In this document: positions 5,130 to 13,300 of the stretch, piece after piece | Numbering within the stretch: the first letter of the stretch is position 1 | Layout: the number at the start of each line of letters is the position of its first letter | Assembly: GCA_903929065.1 (NCBI GenBank) | Contig: CAIYTJ010000195.1 | Span: 1-18,698, forward strand | Origin: an uncultured Bacteroidales bacterium | GTDB taxonomy: Bacteria > Bacteroidota > Bacteroidia > Bacteroidales > Paludibacteraceae | Direction: 5' to 3' | Length of the DNA stretch: 18,698 nt | Made by a program: the position numbers and the translations under genes | Notes under the pieces: model-generated | Seen by the model: the letters and a program-made list of their open reading frames with translations, nothing else | What the model was told of the DNA's origin: nothing | Databases searched by the model: none

Positions 5130-5999
5130 TCATTTCCTCCTGTTCACCAGATAAATCCCTACCAGCACCACCACCGCTCCGCCGATTTCGTGGAAGGTAA
5201 GTTTTTCTCCAAGGATAGGAATAGAAAAAAGAGCGGTAAAAACCGTCTGGCTCAGCAAACTTACCGAAGCCACTGTGGGGCGGATATGACCGAGCGCCTG
5301 ATTAATTGCCAGCCAACCAAACACCTGTGGAATTATACCCAGCGTGCCTAATGCCAGCCAGGTTGTGGTACTAAATCCCCAAAGCGGAGTAGAAGTGACC
5401 GCACAAATCAGACCCAGCACCACCGTACTGGCAATCATCGAAATGGTGGTAAACGAAAATGTATCGAGCGTGCTGCGGCCCTTGCGCACCGTGAGCAGGT
5501 AAGCGCCGTAAAACATACTCGCAATAATCGCCAGCACATTCCCAACGTTCAGATTGGCTTGCAACACCTCATTGATGCCGATAATCACCGTCACGCCGGC
5601 AATCGATATCGCCGTGCCGATCCAGAAAATCCGCGTCGGTTTTTCTTTCATAAACAACAATCCGCCGAGCCCCACCCACACCGGTGCCAGATTGGCCAGT
5701 AGAGTCGAAATACTCGCTTTCGAAAGCATGATAGCCGAATTCCAAAGCGCAATATCGCAGGCAAAAAGTACTCCGCAAATAACGGCAACCTTCACTCCCC
5801 GCAAATCGGTAATTGGTTTACGGAAATACAGCCACACCGGAATAATGCCGATAGTTCCAAACAGCAGCCGGTAAAATCCAGAACCAAAACCGCTGATTCC
5901 CGCCAGTTTCACCAGTATTGCCGACCACGATATGCAAAACACACCGAAAAGCAACAACAAATAGTGAATCCACGGATGGTCTTTGTGCAACTTCTTCAT
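5130..5999 (-). CDS. EamA-family drug/metabolite transporter
   Basis: The 289-residue product is an inner-membrane permease with about ten hydrophobic helices arranged as two EamA repeats of roughly 140 residues each. Helix 1 is LLLLFGVFCISWSAILVKLA. The second repeat ends in the typical SLLSQTVFTALFSIPILGE followed by LTFHEIGGAVVVLVGIYLVNRRK, where the Pro-hydrophobic-Gly-Glu and the final Gly-rich helix are family hallmarks. Family members export amino acids, other metabolites or drugs; the substrate here cannot be predicted. Its ATG follows the TAG of prmC by one base, so the two genes are almost certainly translated from one mRNA. Downstream it ends against the REP-like hairpin at 5057-5117. 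Confidence 0.9.
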   Translation of the reverse strand: MKKLHKDHPWIHYLLLLFGVFCISWSAILVKLAGISGFGSGFYRLLFGTIGIIPVWLYFRKPITDLRGVKVAVICGVLFACDIALWNSAIMLSKASISTLLANLAPVWVGLGGLLFMKEKPTRIFWIGTAISIAGVTVIIGINEVLQANLNVGNVLAIIASMFYGAYLLTVRKGRSTLDTFSFTTISMIASTVVLGLICAVTSTPLWGFSTTTWLALGTLGIIPQVFGWLAINQALGHIRPTVASVSLLSQTVFTALFSIPILGEKLTFHEIGGAVVVLVGIYLVNRRK

Positions 6000-6000
6000 A

Positions 6001-6846
6001 CTACCGACTATAAACTGCTTTTACCATTCTGTCATTTCCCGAAATATCTTTCCTCAGTTCCACTTCGCTGAATCCCATACCTGTAAGTAAATCAATAGTG
6101 GCTTGTCCTGCTGTCCGGTTTATTTCAAAATATAGTTTTCCTCCGGGTTTCAGTTGTCTGAGGGCAAATTGTGCGATGCAACGGTAGAAAACTAACGGAT
6201 CATTATCCGGCACAAAAAGCGCCACATGCGGTTCGTTATCCAATACATTCGGCAGGATATCCGCTTTTTCATTTTCCAATACGTACGGTGGATTGCTCAC
6301 AATAATATCCCATCTGGTTTCAAAATCAGGCGTATTCAGTATATCTACCTTCGAAAAATTTACCGACAGTTCATTCCGCCCGGCATTCCAGGCAGCAGTT
6401 TCCAATGCAGTTTCCGAAATATCAAATGCATCTACTTTCGAATTTGGAAATTCATGTTTCAGGCTGATAGCTATGCAGCCACTTCCGGTTCCGATATCCA
6501 GTATCTGCACTTCGGCGTTGCGGTCGTTTTCATTCCTGATCCAGTCCACCAGTTCTTCCGTTTCCGGGCGGGGTATCAAAACCGATTCATTCACGGTAAA
6601 ATTCAGTCCGTAAAACTCTGTTTCACCTAAAATATATTGAATCGGAATAAATTTTTTCAGTTTTTCTATAAAACTTTCAATATCTTGACGTTGATTATCG
6701 GAAAAATGTGTATTTTTGTTAACTATAATCTCAGCATGCGAAAATCCGGTCACCTTTTCGATGATTAACCGGCTGAAACTGCTGATTTCAGTCGCCGGAT
6801 AAAGTCCGCTAAGTTCGGATTGAATGAATTGAATGGCTTTTTGCAT
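6001..6846 (-). CDS. prmC: Peptide chain release factor N5-glutamine methyltransferase
   Basis: The product transfers a methyl group from S-adenosylmethionine to the Gln of the GGQ motif in release factors RF1 and RF2, which they need for efficient peptide release. An N-terminal helical domain (1-75) is followed by a Rossmann methyltransferase domain with LIPRPETEELV (90-100), the SAM-binding loop ILDIGTGSGCIAI (115-127) and the substrate motif SNPPY (184-188), all characteristic of PrmC/HemK. The ATG at 6846 gives 281 residues, the usual family length. A longer frame starting at 6990 runs through the intergenic repeats and the divergent ribD gene and is rejected. A promoter -7 box ends only four bases before this ATG, so the message may be leaderless. 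The exporter gene follows after one base. Confidence 0.95.
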   Translation of the reverse strand: MQKAIQFIQSELSGLYPATEISSFSRLIIEKVTGFSHAEIIVNKNTHFSDNQRQDIESFIEKLKKFIPIQYILGETEFYGLNFTVNESVLIPRPETEELVDWIRNENDRNAEVQILDIGTGSGCIAISLKHEFPNSKVDAFDISETALETAAWNAGRNELSVNFSKVDILNTPDFETRWDIIVSNPPYVLENEKADILPNVLDNEPHVALFVPDNDPLVFYRCIAQFALRQLKPGGKLYFEINRTAGQATIDLLTGMGFSEVELRKDISGNDRMVKAVYSR

Positions 6847-6850
6847 AGTG

Positions 6851-6881
6851 CAAAGATAGCTCAAAAGTGCTAATTTGCCAA
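6851..6881 (-). promoter_or_regulatory. Bacteroidota promoter for prmC, nearly leaderless
   Basis: On the minus strand TATCTTTG (plus 6851-6858) matches TAnnTTTG. A TTG -33 element (plus 6879-6881) lies 20 bases upstream and falls in the last copy of the 8-bp repeat. Only CACT separates the -7 box from the prmC ATG, so transcription would begin at or next to the start codon. Confidence 0.55.
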
Positions 6882-6909
6882 TAACCCAATAACCCAATAA
6901 CCCAATAAC
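6878..6909. repeat. Four tandem copies of an 8-bp repeat (CCAATAAC) between prmC and ribD
   Basis: Four exact copies of CCAATAAC fill the spacer and are followed by CCAATG, so a fragment of a fifth copy runs into the ribD start codon. One end touches the prmC -33 element and the other the ribD ribosome entry region. Copy number could change by slippage and would alter the ribD leader length. Confidence 0.85.
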
Positions 6910-6911
6910 CA

Positions 6912-7952
6912 ATGACCACTGAAACAAAATACATGTCCCGCTGTCTGCAGCTTGCCCGGAACGGAATTGGCCACGTGGCACCGAATCCAATGGTGGGCGC
7001 TGTGTTAGTGTATGACGACAAGATTATTGGTGAGGGGTATCATTTGCGTTACGGCGATGCACATGCCGAACCGAATGCTATTGATTCGGTCAAAAACCGC
7101 GATTTGTTGAAACAATCGACCTTGTATGTCAATCTCGAACCTTGTTCGCACTATGGTAAAACACCTCCCTGTGCTGATTTGATTGTAAAAAACAATATTC
7201 CACGTGTGATAATTGGAACGTTGGACCCCAATCCGAAAGTAGCTGGTCGCGGAGTCGAAATACTGCGGAAAGCCGGTGTTGAAGTGGTTGTAGGTGTGTT
7301 GGAAAAAGAATGCCGCGAGTTGAATAAACGTTTTTTTATTTTTCAGGAACAAAAACGTCCGTATGTGTTGCTTAAATGGGCACAAACAAAGGATGGTTTT
7401 ATCGACCGCAAACGTGCGGATAAATCGGAAGCTCCGTTGGCTATTTCGAATGAAATTACCAGACAGCTGACCCATAAAATGCGTTCCGAAAATCAGTCTA
7501 TTCTGGTGGGAGCTAACACGGTATTGCTCGATAATCCTTCGTTAACTGTTCGTTTTTGGTCGGGAAGATCGCCGGTACGCATTGCTATCGACAGGCAGGG
7601 ACGGATTCCGTCGGATTTTAATCTGTTCGACGGAAGTGTACCAACCATAATTTTTAGTGAGAAATTTAATGAAAATGAGCATAACCTTGAATTCGTAAAA
7701 ATGACATTCGACGAACATTGTCTGAAAAATATCCTTACAACCATCTATGAAAAGAATATTCATTCGGTATTAGTTGAGGGCGGCGCCAGCATTCTGAATA
7801 GTTTCATTGAAGCCGGATTGTGGGACGAAGCCAATATTGAGGTTTCACCGTTAGAAATTACAGATGGAGTAAAAGCTCCAGTCTTGAATCGTTTACCCGT
7901 TTCCCAAAAAATATTTGAAGGACATGACTGGTTATTCTTTGAAAATAAATAA
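6912..7952 (+). CDS. ribD: Bifunctional riboflavin deaminase/reductase RibD
   Basis: The product catalyses two consecutive steps of riboflavin synthesis in the cytoplasm: deamination of the pyrimidine intermediate made by GTP cyclohydrolase II, then NADPH-dependent reduction of its ribosyl side chain. The N-terminal deaminase domain (about 1-145) shows the zinc and catalytic residues HAE (51-53) and PCSHYGKTPPC (77-87, Cys78 and Cys87) plus GHVAPNPMVGAVLV. The C-terminal reductase domain (about 148-346) has YVLLKWAQTKDGFI, the substrate-binding ILVGANTVLLDNPSLTVR and the late VLVEGGASILNSF. The 346-residue length is normal. It starts directly after the 8-bp repeats, diverges from prmC and is followed 15 bases later by cls. 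No other rib genes and no room for an FMN riboswitch are present here. Confidence 0.95.
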   Translation: MTTETKYMSRCLQLARNGIGHVAPNPMVGAVLVYDDKIIGEGYHLRYGDAHAEPNAIDSVKNRDLLKQSTLYVNLEPCSHYGKTPPCADLIVKNNIPRVIIGTLDPNPKVAGRGVEILRKAGVEVVVGVLEKECRELNKRFFIFQEQKRPYVLLKWAQTKDGFIDRKRADKSEAPLAISNEITRQLTHKMRSENQSILVGANTVLLDNPSLTVRFWSGRSPVRIAIDRQGRIPSDFNLFDGSVPTIIFSEKFNENEHNLEFVKMTFDEHCLKNILTTIYEKNIHSVLVEGGASILNSFIEAGLWDEANIEVSPLEITDGVKAPVLNRLPVSQKIFEGHDWLFFENK

Positions 7953-7967
7953 ACTAATTTTCGAGCT

Positions 7968-9395
7968 ATGAAACACGTTTTTACAACGCTTATCATTCTA
8001 CTTTACCTTTACACGCTGATTTCAATAATTTCCGTTTTGCTGTTGGAAAATAGAAATCCGGTGAAATCAATTTCCTGGGTGCTGGTGCTACTATTTATGC
8101 CGGTGCTGGGTGTTTTTTTCTATCTATTGTTCGGTCAGGATTTCCGCAAGAAAAAAATAATTTCCCAAAAAAGTATCCGAAATCTCAGTATACAACCTTT
8201 TGCAAAATTCGACATCGAAAAACTTGACTCGTCGGTTATGCAGTCGAACCACCTCAATCTGGTAAAACTGCTTTATAATAATGGTGAAGCCGAAGGTTTT
8301 GCCAACAATAAAATTGAAATTTATTCCGATGGAGAAAGTACTTTCAAGGCACTCTTTGATGCCATAGAAAAAGCGAAAGACCACATTCATATTCAGTTTT
8401 TTATTTTTGATGATGACCGTATTTCCAATCAAATGCGCGAAATGCTTATTAAAAAGGCAAAAGAAGGCGTTCGTGTCAGAATGATTTACGACTATTGGGG
8501 CAGTTTCAATCTGACAAAAAAATATATCAAAACGTTGACCGATGCCGGAGTTTATGTAAAACCTTTTTTACCTTTTCGGTGGCAGATTTCTCGTAGCAGT
8601 AGAATCAACTACCGGAATCACCGGAAAGTAGTTATTGTGGATGGAAAAATCGGTTTTACTGGCGGTCTGAATGTGGCTGATCGATATATTTATGGAAATG
8701 AATTAGGCAAATGGCGCGATACATTTATTAAACTTGAAGGTGCAGTTGTTCACGGCTTGCAGCTTCTGTTTATGGTCGACTGGTACTTTGTAGACCGGAA
8801 ACTGATTGATGGAAAGGAATATTTCCCGAAGCCAAAAATATTTGATCAAAACCTGATTCAGATTGTAAGCAGCGGTCCCGATTCCGATTGGCCGTCTATT
8901 TTGCATGGTCTTGCTTCGGCTTTTATGTCGGCTACAAAGTATATTTACATTCATTCGCCCTATTTTATGCCAACCGATGAAATTGCTACTTGCATTCAAA
9001 TGGCTGCATTAAGCGGTGTTGACGTACGGTTAATGATTCCGGTTCGTTCTGATTCCCGGTTTTCGGATGCCAGCACGGCAAGTTATATTGAAAAAACGCT
9101 CGAAGCCGGTGTTCGGGTGTTTCGATATAAAAACGGATTTCTTCACAGTAAAGCCATCGTTATTGACGACATTATTTCCATCGTCGGTTCAACCAACATG
9201 GACGAACGCAGCTTTGCCCAGAATTTTGAAGCAAATGCGTTTATTTACGACACTAAAACATCAATTCAGTTGAAAGAATTGTTCCTCAAAGATATGGAAA
9301 ACTGTGAGGAAATAAACCTGGAAACGTGGTCCTTGCGAAATCGCAGGCAAAAGCTCAAAGAATCGTTTGCCCGGCTTTTTAGTCCTTTGATGTAG
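7968..9395 (+). CDS. cls: Cardiolipin synthase, phospholipase D family
   Basis: The product joins two phosphatidylglycerol molecules to cardiolipin and glycerol at the inner membrane. Two N-terminal membrane helices (about 5-26 and 34-55, the PLD-nuclease N-terminal segment) are followed by two phospholipase D half domains. The HKD motifs are HRKVVIVDGKIGFTGG (His218, Lys220, Asp225) and HSKAIVIDDIISIVGSTN (His393, Lys395, Asp400); in the second the Gly of the usual D-G is replaced by D-D, which is tolerated. The length of 475 residues fits Cls enzymes. It follows ribD by 15 bases on the same strand, so they are probably cotranscribed although functionally unrelated. No clear terminator was found in the 88 bases before the tRNA gene. 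Confidence 0.93.
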   Translation: MKHVFTTLIILLYLYTLISIISVLLLENRNPVKSISWVLVLLFMPVLGVFFYLLFGQDFRKKKIISQKSIRNLSIQPFAKFDIEKLDSSVMQSNHLNLVKLLYNNGEAEGFANNKIEIYSDGESTFKALFDAIEKAKDHIHIQFFIFDDDRISNQMREMLIKKAKEGVRVRMIYDYWGSFNLTKKYIKTLTDAGVYVKPFLPFRWQISRSSRINYRNHRKVVIVDGKIGFTGGLNVADRYIYGNELGKWRDTFIKLEGAVVHGLQLLFMVDWYFVDRKLIDGKEYFPKPKIFDQNLIQIVSSGPDSDWPSILHGLASAFMSATKYIYIHSPYFMPTDEIATCIQMAALSGVDVRLMIPVRSDSRFSDASTASYIEKTLEAGVRVFRYKNGFLHSKAIVIDDIISIVGSTNMDERSFAQNFEANAFIYDTKTSIQLKELFLKDMENCEEINLETWSLRNRRQKLKESFARLFSPLM

Positions 9396-9459
9396 AAACA
9401 ATTAGTTCATTTGGCAAAAAAAAGTTATCGAATGATTTTCAGAAAAAAATATTTTTTTG

Positions 9460-9467
9460 TACTTTTG
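9460..9467 (+). promoter_or_regulatory. Bacteroidota -7 box for the tRNA-Pro gene
   Basis: TACTTTTG fits TAnnTTTG and ends 16 bases before the tRNA 5' end, leaving room for a short 5' leader. A clear -33 TTTG at the right distance is missing; the upstream stretch is A- and T-runs. Confidence 0.4.
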
Positions 9468-9483
9468 TGTCACCAAAAATCGG

Positions 9484-9559
9484 CGGGATGTAGCTCAGCC
9501 CGGTTTAGAGTACTGGTCTGGGGGACCAGTGGTCGCAAGTTCGAATCTTGTCATCCCGA
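9484..9559 (+). tRNA. tRNA-Pro (anticodon GGG)
   Basis: The 76-base cloverleaf has a perfect acceptor stem CGGGATG/CATCCCG with discriminator A, a D arm starting TAGCTCAGCC, an anticodon stem CTGGT/ACCAG around loop CTGGGGG (anticodon GGG, reading CCC and CCU), and a T arm CAAGTTCGAATCTTG with a five-base stem. CCA is not encoded. A strong hairpin terminator begins ten bases downstream. Confidence 0.93.
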
Positions 9560-9568
9560 CTGCTGAAA

Positions 9569-9602
9569 AACAAAGGTTTACATGAGAATGTAAACCTTTG
9601 TT
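9569..9602 (+). terminator. Intrinsic terminator after tRNA-Pro
   Basis: AACAAAGGTTTACAT (9569-9583) pairs perfectly over 15 bases with 9588-9602 around a GAGA tetraloop, followed by ATTTTAAAA. The stem is unusually long and perfect, and it may also mark the boundary of an integration target. Confidence 0.85.
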
Positions 9603-9611
9603 ATTTTAAAA

Positions 9612-9652
9612 CATTACACAAACGTTACACAAAATGCCGAATTTATTACACA
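9612..9652. repeat. Three TTACACAA motifs downstream of tRNA-Pro
   Basis: TTACACAA occurs at 9614-9621, 9624-9631 and 9645-9652. The first pair forms a 20-base unit (CATTACACAAACGTTACACA) differing from the unit in the recombinase leader (107-126) at two positions, in the same orientation relative to the window. They may be arm-type integrase sites left by an element once inserted at the tRNA gene; this is inference. Confidence 0.45.
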
Positions 9653-9755
9653 AAAAGATAAAGAAATATAATCAAGATTATATTTCGATTAATAAACTAG
9701 ACTTTACTATCTGATATGCTTGTTGTGGATTATAGTTTTTTCAATCACGCAATTA

Positions 9756-10064
9756 CTAGATTGTGACACCGATAAATTCTTCAAATAGCATTTTGACTCC
9801 CATATTCAATAGAAACTCTTTTTGTGTAGGTGGAGCTGAAACAATAAAATTCATGTATTCACGATAACATTAAAGTATTTGGTCAAAGTTCAAATTTTTC
9901 TGAGTTATGGCTGTGTATAAATCGAACAATTCCGACCTTTTCTGAGTTGGTAAAATTCCGAAGTTTTGTCTCAAATAGTTCTTCCATTTCATATTGAGAT
10001 ATTTGACAGAATCCCAAGACTCACCTCCTAATAAAAAGAAAGAATGCCTGACTTTGCATGTCAA
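9756..10064 (-). pseudogene. Decayed reading frame with an internal stop, family unknown
   Basis: On the minus strand a frame reads SWDSVKYLNMKWKNYLRQNF, then GILPTQKRSELFDLYTAITQ, reaches a TAA at 9870-9872, and continues in the same frame as CYREYMNFIVSAPPTQKEFL to a TAG at 9756-9758. Both halves have protein-like composition, so a single gene tail split by a nonsense mutation is more likely than two chance frames. The segment before SWDSV overlaps the terminator hairpin at 10036-10076 and does not look like the original start. No family was recognised. The remaining sequence between 9653 and 9755 is A/T-rich and shows nothing further. Confidence 0.3.
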
Positions 10065-10076
10065 ACATTCTTTCTT
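10036..10076 (-). terminator. Terminator of the sugar/T9SS gene cluster
   Basis: AAGAAAGAATG (10036-10046) pairs perfectly with CATTCTTTCTT (10066-10076), with an inner TGAC/GTCA extension. On the minus strand the stem is followed by TTTATT in a T-rich stretch (TTTCTTTTTATT). It lies about 40 bases after the stop of the 60-residue peptide gene. Confidence 0.7.
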
Positions 10077-10117
10077 GCCTTAAAAGAACTAATTGAGTGA
10101 TAGTGAACTTTATTATC

Positions 10118-10300
10118 TTAACCTAAATTGGCTCTAAACGGATCATTATTCATATATTCTGGAGCCAATGATGCTCCTTCTCCGGGACCTTGTGGTGGAG
10201 TTGATTCTAATGCCAAGGATATTTCGTTATCCAATTCCACGCAAACTATTTCAGGAGTATAATACATCCGTTTTTCTGTCGTTTTTTCTGATGTTTTCAT
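10118..10300 (-). CDS. Small Bacteroidales peptide with Pro/Gly/Glu-rich tail, function unknown
   Basis: The 60-residue product starts MKTSEKTTEKRMYYTPEIVC and continues VELDNEISLALESTPPQGPG, ending APEYMNNDPFRANLG. It has no signal peptide and no membrane segment. The pattern tyrosine-x-x-proline-glutamate-hydrophobic, LDNEISLALES, a PPxGPxE stretch and APEYxNxDPF resembles short proteins I have seen annotated as hypothetical in Bacteroidales. It starts 11 bases after the stop of the T9SS-exported protein gene and ends before a terminator, so it is the last gene of that transcript. The two-part layout (basic/charged leader, low-complexity acidic core) could suit a secreted or modified peptide precursor, but no maturation enzyme gene is in view. 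The function is unknown. Confidence 0.75.
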   Translation of the reverse strand: MKTSEKTTEKRMYYTPEIVCVELDNEISLALESTPPQGPGEGASLAPEYMNNDPFRANLG

Positions 10301-10311
10301 ATTAGTAGGTA

Positions 10312-13300
10312 TTAACGGATGATTACTTTTTGAATTTCATTTTGACTATTTACAGATAGCTGAACAAAATACACTCCTGCACCAAATTTTGCGTTTCGAG
10401 TTTCGAATTTCGAATTCACAACGCCGTTTTCGAGTAGTATTCCCACGGTATTGTAAATGCTGTAAATTGCTTTTTCAGTTGCAATAATCGTGATTTGATT
10501 ATTGGCATTTACAAATACCTGTGCGTTAAGTTTTGTTGCATTATCTATACCTGTTGCAACGCCCGGAGCACGGAATAACAGACTGAAACGATTCGTAGTT
10601 GAAGCTGTAACCGCTGCACTGAAGTTATACGTAGCACCATTGGTAAGTTCGTTTTCTATAGTTGGATTCAATTTATCAATTAGTATTACACGTGTACCGG
10701 TTTCAAAATTAGAAATCTCATTTGCTGAAATACTAAAGTTATTTGCCACATCAGTACTGAATCCAATTGGAATTTCAGAATTGTATTTTACCTGACTCAT
10801 GCCATTAATTACTAATTTCTCTGTACCGGCTTGTGTAAATATTTCAGGAATGCTTGGTTCATCATTGCTTCGTTTCTGGGCATCGTATAAATCAAAAGCA
10901 TCAGAAGCATTGGCGTTAAAATAGAGCACAGTTTCGTCGGTGTTGGTGCCATTCGATACCTGCAAACGGATCAGTTGTTGTGAGCTTTGTTTTGGAGCTT
11001 TCATAATATTTCCTGCTACATCGTTGTGAGAACGCATGTTATTGTCAACCGCAATACTACCAGTTCCTTCGGTATTTACACGCACCCAGAATGCCTGCAT
11101 AGGTGGAATTTTATTGGTAACAGTTGACGGAGAACCTACTCCCGCTCCACTGTTTGCAACATAGGTATAGAATTTATAAACGCTTCCTTCTTTGGTGCGA
11201 TACCACATTGTATTTGATACATTGGTTTTGGTTACTGCGTTCCAATCTAGGTACGAAGGATAGGGATTCCCTACCAAGTTAAAACCTGTTTTACCTGCTG
11301 TGCGTGATAAAGTGATAGAATGAGCACCAGTGTTTACAACTCCGGTAAAATCAACTGTGCCGGTTGAGCCGGTTAATGGTGTTGTAGTTGCGGTTTGTAC
11401 ATAACCACGCATTTTATTAAGCGTACCGGCTGCTGGTGCAATCCAGTTGCCGCTTGGTTCGTCGTAGCAAACTACCGAAGTGCCTCTACTCAGTAATGAA
11501 CTTGCTCCTGAAGCCAACGGAATGGACATATACCAGTTTCGACCTTCAGTTACATATTGCTGCACAGTGGCAGTTATTGCCTGTGGAGAACTTGTGGTAT
11601 TATCTACTAAAGTAGCTGTTCCGGTAGCATCACTTTGTAAGGTAATTGTTCCGGCTATAAAGGTATTTCCTGAAGTCAATTCAAGTCCAGCTCCTGGTGT
11701 AACGGTAATGCTGTTCACCGTTTTGAGGGCATTAATAATCAATTTGTTTGACGATACCACTATATCACTTACAGGAGTTAATGTCAATGAAGAAATATTC
11801 GTGGACGATGAAACTACAATATTATTATTAGTAGCATGAGGTGTGACAACACTCGAAGCTGTACTTGCACTACTTGCACCAGCGGCATTATTGGCAATTA
11901 CGGTAAATGTATAAGCCGTTCCGTTAGTCAAACCTGTAACAGTGAGTGGACTTAAAGTTCCTGTTGATGTAAATCCACCCGGACTCGAAATAACAGTATA
12001 ATCTATTATAGCTGAACCTCCATTGCTGACAGGTGCCGTAAAAGCAACGGATGATTGTGCATTTCCAGCAGTTGCAACTACACTTGTTGGTGAATTTGGT
12101 ACAATATTTTGATTTACTGTAATTATAAAATCGTTAGTGATATATGCTCCATTATTATCTGTAATGCCAAGCTTAATTTTTTTATCCCCCACTGTTAATG
12201 CAGCATTACTTTTCAGTTGAACTCCATCAACGCTGAATAGTTGATTAGAATAAGAAGCATCAGCAGACATATCGGGTAATGATAGTGTATAGGTAATGTC
12301 AGTTTCGTCAGTTAAAGGGAGTAATTCACCTACTATTGTACCTAAAGCACTACCTGAGTTGATAGTTGTGGATGAAAGATTAACCGAATAAGGTAAAACT
12401 CGGATATCATCAATCCATGTGTCTCCCACGGAAAAATCGATGAATCTCAAAATTGTTGGATTTGCAAACAATGCTTCAACTAACCACTCATTTGTAAAAT
12501 GAGTGTAGGTTGCCGGAGTTGTTGAAATTGTTGAAGCTCCGTTGTAAAAATTACCCCACCATACATTCAGATAATTCAGAAATACCCCAACATGCATATT
12601 ATCAGATGAGCCCACAGCTTTAAAACTAATTTTATATGCACTCCCTTGTTGCAACGTAATCCATGGATGAATTTGAAGTTGTAACCAGTCGCCAACTACA
12701 TCGTTGCGTTGTAGATGAAATGAATTTGCTCCCGACAATTTGGAGCTAGTATCGATTGAAACTGATGCATTGTTAGATCCCAGCCACCAAGCAATATCAC
12801 GCGGATTCTGAACCGTTTCATCGAAATTGCCATTAGCAACTGCATTGTAAAAACTTACTCCACTTACTATAGCTAATTCCACATCATCTATCCAAACTGT
12901 TGTTCCGTTTGAAACTTGTGTATAACTAAACATTAAAGCTCCGTTATGATTTGAGGCAACAATTGGGTCGGACGTTGTAAATTCAAATTGCTGAAAGGAA
13001 GTTGTTAACTCTGCATTACTTTGCAATATATTACCTTCTACATAAAGGTCTTTCATTAATACTGTTAAAGTAGTTACTGCACTTGCTTTTGCTTTAAATC
13101 TCACTTTGTAAAGTGCATTTTTTTGAAAAGTAAAAATTGAAGTTAATGCTGATTCGTCAAATACTGTTGGTGTTACATTAACTTGTATTTTTGCAGATTT
13201 AGATCCAGTAGTCGACACGGTAGGATCAATGTCTATTACTGCTCCAGCATAAGTATTTATTACATACCAATTAGCCAAATCATTTTCAAAGCCACCATTT

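Noticed and set aside
6847..6911. FMN riboswitch upstream of ribD
   Set aside because: Only 65 bases, half of them 8-bp repeats, lie between the divergent genes; there is no room for the aptamer and no conserved core was seen.
6847..6990. N-terminal extension of prmC by 48 residues from an upstream start
   Set aside because: The extension would translate the 8-bp repeats and the antisense of the ribD start, lies upstream of the prmC promoter, and is absent from the usual PrmC length; the ATG at 6846 gives the normal protein.
7005..7475. 156-residue minus-strand frame opposite ribD
   Set aside because: It is antisense to well-conserved RibD motifs and lacks its own start context; a shadow frame.
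107..9631. A 9.5-kb mobile element bounded by the shared TTACACA unit
   Set aside because: The interval holds housekeeping genes (prmC, ribD, cls, tRNA-Pro) and no transfer or replication genes; a shared binding motif is the simpler reading.
9870..9872. Recoded stop (selenocysteine or pyrrolysine)
   Set aside because: The codon is TAA, which is not used for either amino acid, and no downstream stem was seen; a nonsense mutation in a relic is more likely.
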